64,000 nt of DNA, from positions 930,001 through 994,000 of the forward strand of contig CP137322.1 of the NCBI GenBank assembly GCA_033182465.1, read 5' to 3'. Both the position numbers and the translations under genes were made by a program. The notes beneath the pieces are model-generated. The model was not told the origin of the DNA. It did not search any database and was given only the letters and a program-made list of their open reading frames with translations. Within the stretch, counting starts at the first letter, position 1. Every line of letters starts with the position of its first letter. Shown piece by piece: positions 59,643-64,000 of this stretch. This stretch comes from Sanghuangporus weigelae (lineage: Eukaryota; Basidiomycota; Agaricomycetes; Hymenochaetales; Hymenochaetaceae).

Positions 59643-60869
59643 TCAGCCGGGAGGCAGAAGACTAGCATCAACTTCGTCATTTTCGTCTGATGCATCTTTG
59701 ACCTGCGAGGCGATAGGTGTTCGAGGCATCACCATAGTACCTTCGAAACCAAATCAGTTTTATGATGATACGAGATGCCGAGGCAGCCGAATTTACCTGA
59801 TCGAGCTGACTCGATAATACCGAATGGCTTAAGGAGGCTGAGGAAGGCTTCCACACGCGACGTTTTCGCACTCATCTCAACGATGACGCTGTTTTCGCTG
59901 ACGTCAACGATTCGCGCGCTGAATTGCTGAGCGAGGGTGTTGATAGACTGCAGGTGCTGATGCTTGAGGCGAAGTGCTTCTGCCGCCGTGAGTGGGGGCG
60001 GCGTAGCCGGGGCTGCAGCAGCGCTGTGCTCAAAGTTCTCCGCGATGGCAACCTCTTGCTCGAATATAAGCGACCGATCCTCCAGTGCTGCGTCTGGATC
60101 AGGAGCTGGTTGCGCAAGTGCTGCTCCCTGACGTGGATCGTGCGTGGGACCCCCAAGGAGTTGAGCTTCGAGATAATCGGGTCCGAGGATCGACACCTTC
60201 ACGAGTAGCAACTCTCGAGAAATGCAGTGCGTATTGGTATAATCCAGGACAGCCCACACTGGCACCTAAGTAAGAAGTTAGTCGGTGTAAAGCAATAGAA
60301 GCAGACAAATAAGCATACGAGGTCCTCCAGCTGTCTCCGGGCCTGTTCGACAACACCATCCTGACCACTTAAGACGATGCACATTCTACTGAGGTCACGG
60401 ATCTCAGTTGAGCATACGACAAGCGAGTCGATGTTAAATCCGCGAGCAGCTAAAATCCCCGACACCCGGGACAGGACACCCGGCTCATTCTGCACGAGAC
60501 AGTTGAGTACATGTCTGCAAACAAAAGAGCAAATCTGATCAATAAGCTTCGTCCAATTAAAACCCAGATAAACTTATGACACTTTTTGAAAGGTTGCAAA
60601 CTTGGAGGCGGGGTGTTGTACAGGATATTTGTGACAGCCTCTTCAGCCGTTCTTGATCGCGGAACGTCTGTCGCAGGAAGAGGTGCGGGACGGGAGTGGG
60701 TGTATTTGTATGCAAGTGCCGAAGTCGAGTCCTCGATTGGTGGAGGTGGTTTCGGGATCTTCTCCGCCTTTTCTTCCCATCGCAGAGCTGATGAAGAGAA
60801 AGAACGTGCACAGCGAGATCTGAACGAAAGCACCGCGGGTCGAAGCTGAACAGAAATCCTCGTCGCCAT
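59643..60869 (-). CDS. ILV6: Acetolactate synthase regulatory (small) subunit
   Basis: The N-terminus MATRISVQLRPAVLSFRSRC is basic, Ser-rich and lacks acids: a mitochondrial targeting sequence. After it come NILYNTPPPSLQPFKKHVLN and the ACT domain CLVQNEPGVLSRVSGILAAR, GFNIDSLVVCSTEIRDLSRM, then VPVWAVLDYTNTHCISRELL, LVKVSILGPD and the second ACT-like region HLQSINTLAQQFSARIVDVS to FGIIESARSG. The last exon restores TMVMPRTPIASQV and ends LLPPG-stop, the conserved end of the family. Four exons, about 300-310 residues. It binds the catalytic subunit Ilv2 in mitochondria and makes the first step of valine, leucine and isoleucine synthesis sensitive to valine feedback. The Ala/Pro-rich insertion around DPRQGAALAQPAPDPDAALE is typical of fungal Ilv6. 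A TGACTC core (Gcn4/Cpc1-like half) lies about 380 bases upstream, weak on its own. Confidence 0.93.
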
Positions 60870-61592
60870 TACAGCGTCGGGGACGAATATCTTCGTTCAA
60901 GCCTCAAACCGAGTCACAAAAAAGTTAATTTCATAGAGCACAGACGCGGCGACTTCCGCTTGTGACCGTGACCAAACGCGACACGAGTGTCACGATTTCG
61001 GAACCACTCCTCTCACAAGGAAACCATCAATCATCGTCAAAGAATTTGCATAAACATTCATGCAGCCATTTGTCTCGCTTAGAAAGTCCGGTAGTGTCGA
61101 TTGCTTATCTCTCATTCCTGACTGGATCCAATGCCGATGCATCGTCTTGTGAATGCTACCAAGACATCTGAATGCTCAAACTCGAGTTCCAACGCCGAGC
61201 GGCTTTCGTTAAAAAAAGTATCAATTGTGAATTGAAATTCGTTACCGAGTCAACTAACGCAGAACCGCCCTCTTGTTTTCCTTCTTCATTGTCTCTCAAA
61301 TCGGCATGCTTTCCAGGTCTAAGGTCGTACGCGGGATGCCGACCTTCACTTGCTATGTTACAGTGGCAGTGCTCCGTCGGTCTGTGCTTTACTCCACTCA
61401 AATCAAAAACCGGGGTCCAAGTGTTGGAAATTTTCGCCTAACACAAAAAATGCTCATAGTCATGTGGGCGGAAGTACGGTACAGCATGCAGCAAATTTTT
61501 GAGTGGATTTATTTTCTCCACGTCCTTATAACCCCACGGTTGATATATGTGTATGATCTTGGCACTATTTCTGGAGTCTCATTCCTCCCACT
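60870..61592. promoter_or_regulatory. Divergent upstream region of ILV6 and MFS copy 2
   Basis: About 720 bases between two starts facing away from each other. A GAGTCA word at 61247-61252 and a GTGAC...GTCAC arrangement near 60962-60994 are the only noticeable motifs. Open frames at 61172-61441 and 61273-61755 have no domain and overlap the MFS start, so they are not taken as genes. Confidence 0.35.
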
Positions 61593-64000
61593 ATGTCAGC
61601 CCCGAACAGTTCTGGATATCCTGGAAAGGAAGATGTCTCCAAGACTTCTGAGTCTGAGAAGGTTGACACGGCCACAAACGAGGACTTTGACTATGACATC
61701 GTTCAAAATCGCGGCGATGGAGTCGACAAAGCGTATGAACGCAAAAGCCATCTGAGTGCGTCGCAGGTCTACCCAGCTGCAGTTTCAAAGACCAGACTAA
61801 TACTTTCCCTAGTCAACCAATGCCTTCAGCACGAAATTGGCTTTGGTCGCTACCAGTGGGAGCTCTTTATCTTGACGGGATTTGGGTGGCTGGCGGACAG
61901 TAAGTATCATCAGTGTATATGCGTTCAAAATGCAGCTGAACTATATCGATACAAAGACCTATGGTTGCAGGGCGTAGCCGTTATTCTTCCGCAGGTACAG
62001 GTGGACCTAGATCCTCCCCGAGTGGAATACATTACACTATCACTCTACGTGGGGCTTATCATCGGCGCAACAACGTGGGGTAGTCTTGCGGATGTGATTG
62101 GTCGGAAGGTTTCATGGCAAATTACTCTCTTCTTATGCGTAAGTTATCCCTGACCATTCTTGTGGCGTATTTACTCACGCGATGTGAAATTTGCAGGGTA
62201 CGTTCGGCATTGCTGCAGGAGGCGCTCCGAACTTTGTTGCGCTTTGTTCTCTTATCGCATGTGTTGGATTCGGTGTCGGCGGAAAGTAAGTTTCAACGTT
62301 TGTGCTCAATTGTCCAGAAGACTAAACCGCTAATCTTATAGCTTGCCGGTAGACGGTAATTCTCATCTGAGCTATAACTGTAACCACAAGCTGAAAGTAT
62401 CTTAGGTGCTCTTTTTTTGGAACACATCCCACAGTCTCACCAGGTCAGTGCACAAGGCCGGTCTAAAGGAAATATTTCGCTGATTATACTCTAGTATCTT
62501 CTGACATTCCTATCAGCATTCTGGTCCATTGGCCAGCTAATTGCTTCTCTGATAGTCTGGGTGTTTATAGCAAACTACTCAGCAGACAAAGGATGGAGAT
62601 TTTCCTTGTAAGTTCTGAATTTGGTTTTGGTTTAATGAACACGCCTCCGTTTATAATTTACCTTTCTCAGGTACACCATGTAAGCAACACCATTCTGATG
62701 ATTGGAATATATTTATTAATACGGCATCGATATTCATTGCGATAGGGGCTGCCTGACATTTGCAATGTTCTTCTGTCGGTACATCATTTTTGAACTTCAG
62801 GAATCCTCCAAATACCTGGTATCATCTGGTCGAGACGAAGAAGCGATTCAAGTACTGCAGTATATCGCAAGACGAAATGGGAAAAATATCAGTCTGACGG
62901 TAGAAAAGCTTAGAGTCGTCGTTGTCTCGGAAAGTACCACTGTTCAAACAAGAAATACTTCGGTGATCGCGACTCTCAAAAGGTCGCTTTCTCATTTTTC
63001 TTTGTGAGTTATTCTTTTGCAAGACTTTTCAATGTCTGACGAAAGTGTGATGAACAAGGGCACATGTTCGTCCATTATTTTCGACCAAGAGGTTGGGCGT
63101 TAATTCAGCTTTGACCATTCTTATTTGGGGGTAAATCGTCGTTATAAACTTTTGCTGCGGTATTTTTGGTTCACGAGACACTTTTTAGAATAATTGGACT
63201 TGCCTATCCGCTTTTCAATGGATTCCTTCCCTTATATCTCGCGGATCGTCTTTCGTCATCGGGCTCGTTGAACCAGACGTATCGTGATTATACCATTACT
63301 TCCGTTTGCGGGATTCCCGGTTCCGCTATTGCATGTATACTCGTTGACTGGACGCGGACATCTGGAAAGATAGCTATCGGTGGCAGGAAGACGGCTCTTG
63401 CCGTTTCAACAGCTTTGACGGGCGTGTTCCTGTTCCTGTTCACGACGGCCCGTGATGAAGCATCGAATCTTGGATATTCATGCGCATCTTCTCTGACTCA
63501 GTACGTGGCTTTCCTACAATTTCTCTCCTTAAGTTTTCAACACTCCTGATACTTTGAATTGAGTTCAGAAATGCGGTACGCTTTTTCTGTTTTTACTTAT
63601 CCATGACGAAGAAACGAGCATATATATAGATGTACGGAGTGCTATATGCATACACGCCCGAAGTCTTTCCCGCACCTCATAGAGGAACGGGCGATGCATT
63701 ATGCTCAGCCTTTAACCGCATAACAGGAATTCTTGCTCCTGTCATCAAAATCACGACTACGAATCGGGATGGATCTGCCTCTAGCATTGGACCGAACGCG
63801 TGAGGTTCACTGACACTCTCGATAGTTCGTTCGATTCTGATTCATTTCTTCAGACCTGTCTTCGTTTCAGCATCGCTATTCATGGTATCGGCTTTCCTTA
63901 CCCTTCTTCTACCAATTGAAGTAAGTTTTACATACTGTATGTACTTGCGTCCTTCGTCGGATCCTCACCTGTTATAGACGGCTGGAAAGGCAGCACTCTA
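61593..64000 (+). CDS. MFS transporter (SV2/sugar-porter-like), copy 2, reaching the right edge
   Basis: Starts MSAPNSSGYPGKEDVSKTSE and shares all blocks with copy 1: LVNQCLQHEIGFGRYQWELF, LTGFGWLADNLWLQGVAVIL, YVGLIIGATTWGSLADVIGR, FGIAAGGAPNFVALCSLIAC, FAMFFCRYIIFELQESSKYL, SSGRDEEAIQVLQYIARRNG, NGFLPLYLADRLSSSGSLNQ, AMYGVLYAYTPEVFPAPHRG and PVFVSASLFMVSAFLTLLLP. The final exon TAGKAAL is followed by TA, the first two bases of the stop, at the last base of the window. The LADVIGRK loop marks the major facilitator superfamily; twelve helices are expected and the substrate is unknown. The long soluble N-terminus (~70 residues, acidic) is better kept than in copy 1. Introns fall at the same positions in both copies, showing gene duplication. 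Confidence 0.85.

Noticed and set aside
61172-61755. Two plus-strand frames before and over the MFS start
   Set aside because: One overlaps the MFS first exon in another frame, and neither shows a domain or a partner exon.

Overview
This window looks like nuclear DNA of a mushroom-forming basidiomycete (Agaricomycetes). Nearly every gene is cut by short GT-AG introns of about 45-80 bases. The housekeeping proteins are fungal in type. Families expanded in Agaricomycetes, such as DUF6533 seven-helix membrane proteins, are present. I saw no tRNA, rRNA or CRISPR.

Left third (1-25.5 kb): mainly single-copy housekeeping genes. In order they are an unrecognised gene running off the left edge, an uncharacterised coiled-coil protein (-), a possible retroelement remnant (about 2.7-4.0 kb), and a 2.8-kb terminal-inverted-repeat DNA transposon (4207-7030). 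Then come an MBIP-like leucine-zipper protein (+), ribosomal protein eS8 (+), UDP-glucose pyrophosphorylase (-), a Cdc1/MPPE1-type membrane phosphoesterase (+), a WDR68/DCAF7-type WD40 protein (+), a helical protein with a Gly/Tyr/Arg/Ser-rich tail (-), and Golgi tether subunit COG5 (+). The transposon has captured intron-containing pieces of two unrelated host genes: the proteasome lid subunit Rpn9/PSMD13 and the nuclear-pore protein TPR/Mlp1. It also carries a near-perfect 248-base palindrome inserted in its left inverted repeat.

Middle (25.8-54.7 kb): an accessory cluster of membrane and lipid genes built by local duplication. It holds five paralogous seven-helix proteins of one family (25.8, 28.3, 36.0, 40.2 and 52.9 kb, all +), one DUF6533 seven-helix protein (+), and one MFS transporter (-) whose paralogue lies at the right edge (+). 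It also has two paralogous TLC-like membrane proteins (both -, each just after a seven-helix gene) and two tandem betaine-lipid synthase (BTA1) genes (+) with a relic-rich gap between them. This is the most unusual host region: betaine-lipid synthesis, transport, putative lipid-handling proteins and receptor-like proteins side by side.

Right end (55.4-64 kb): a PDK1/Pkh-type AGC kinase (+), the regulatory subunit of acetolactate synthase Ilv6 (-), and the second MFS gene, whose stop codon falls just past the window edge.

Exon joins were worked out by eye from reading frame, GT/AG sites and family resemblance. For eight genes (the coiled-coil protein, MBIP-like, eS8, UGP1, Cdc1-like, WDR68-like, the low-complexity protein and PDK1) the summed exons are an exact multiple of three with no internal stop. 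The joins for the seven-helix, BTA1, MFS and COG5 genes are less complete.
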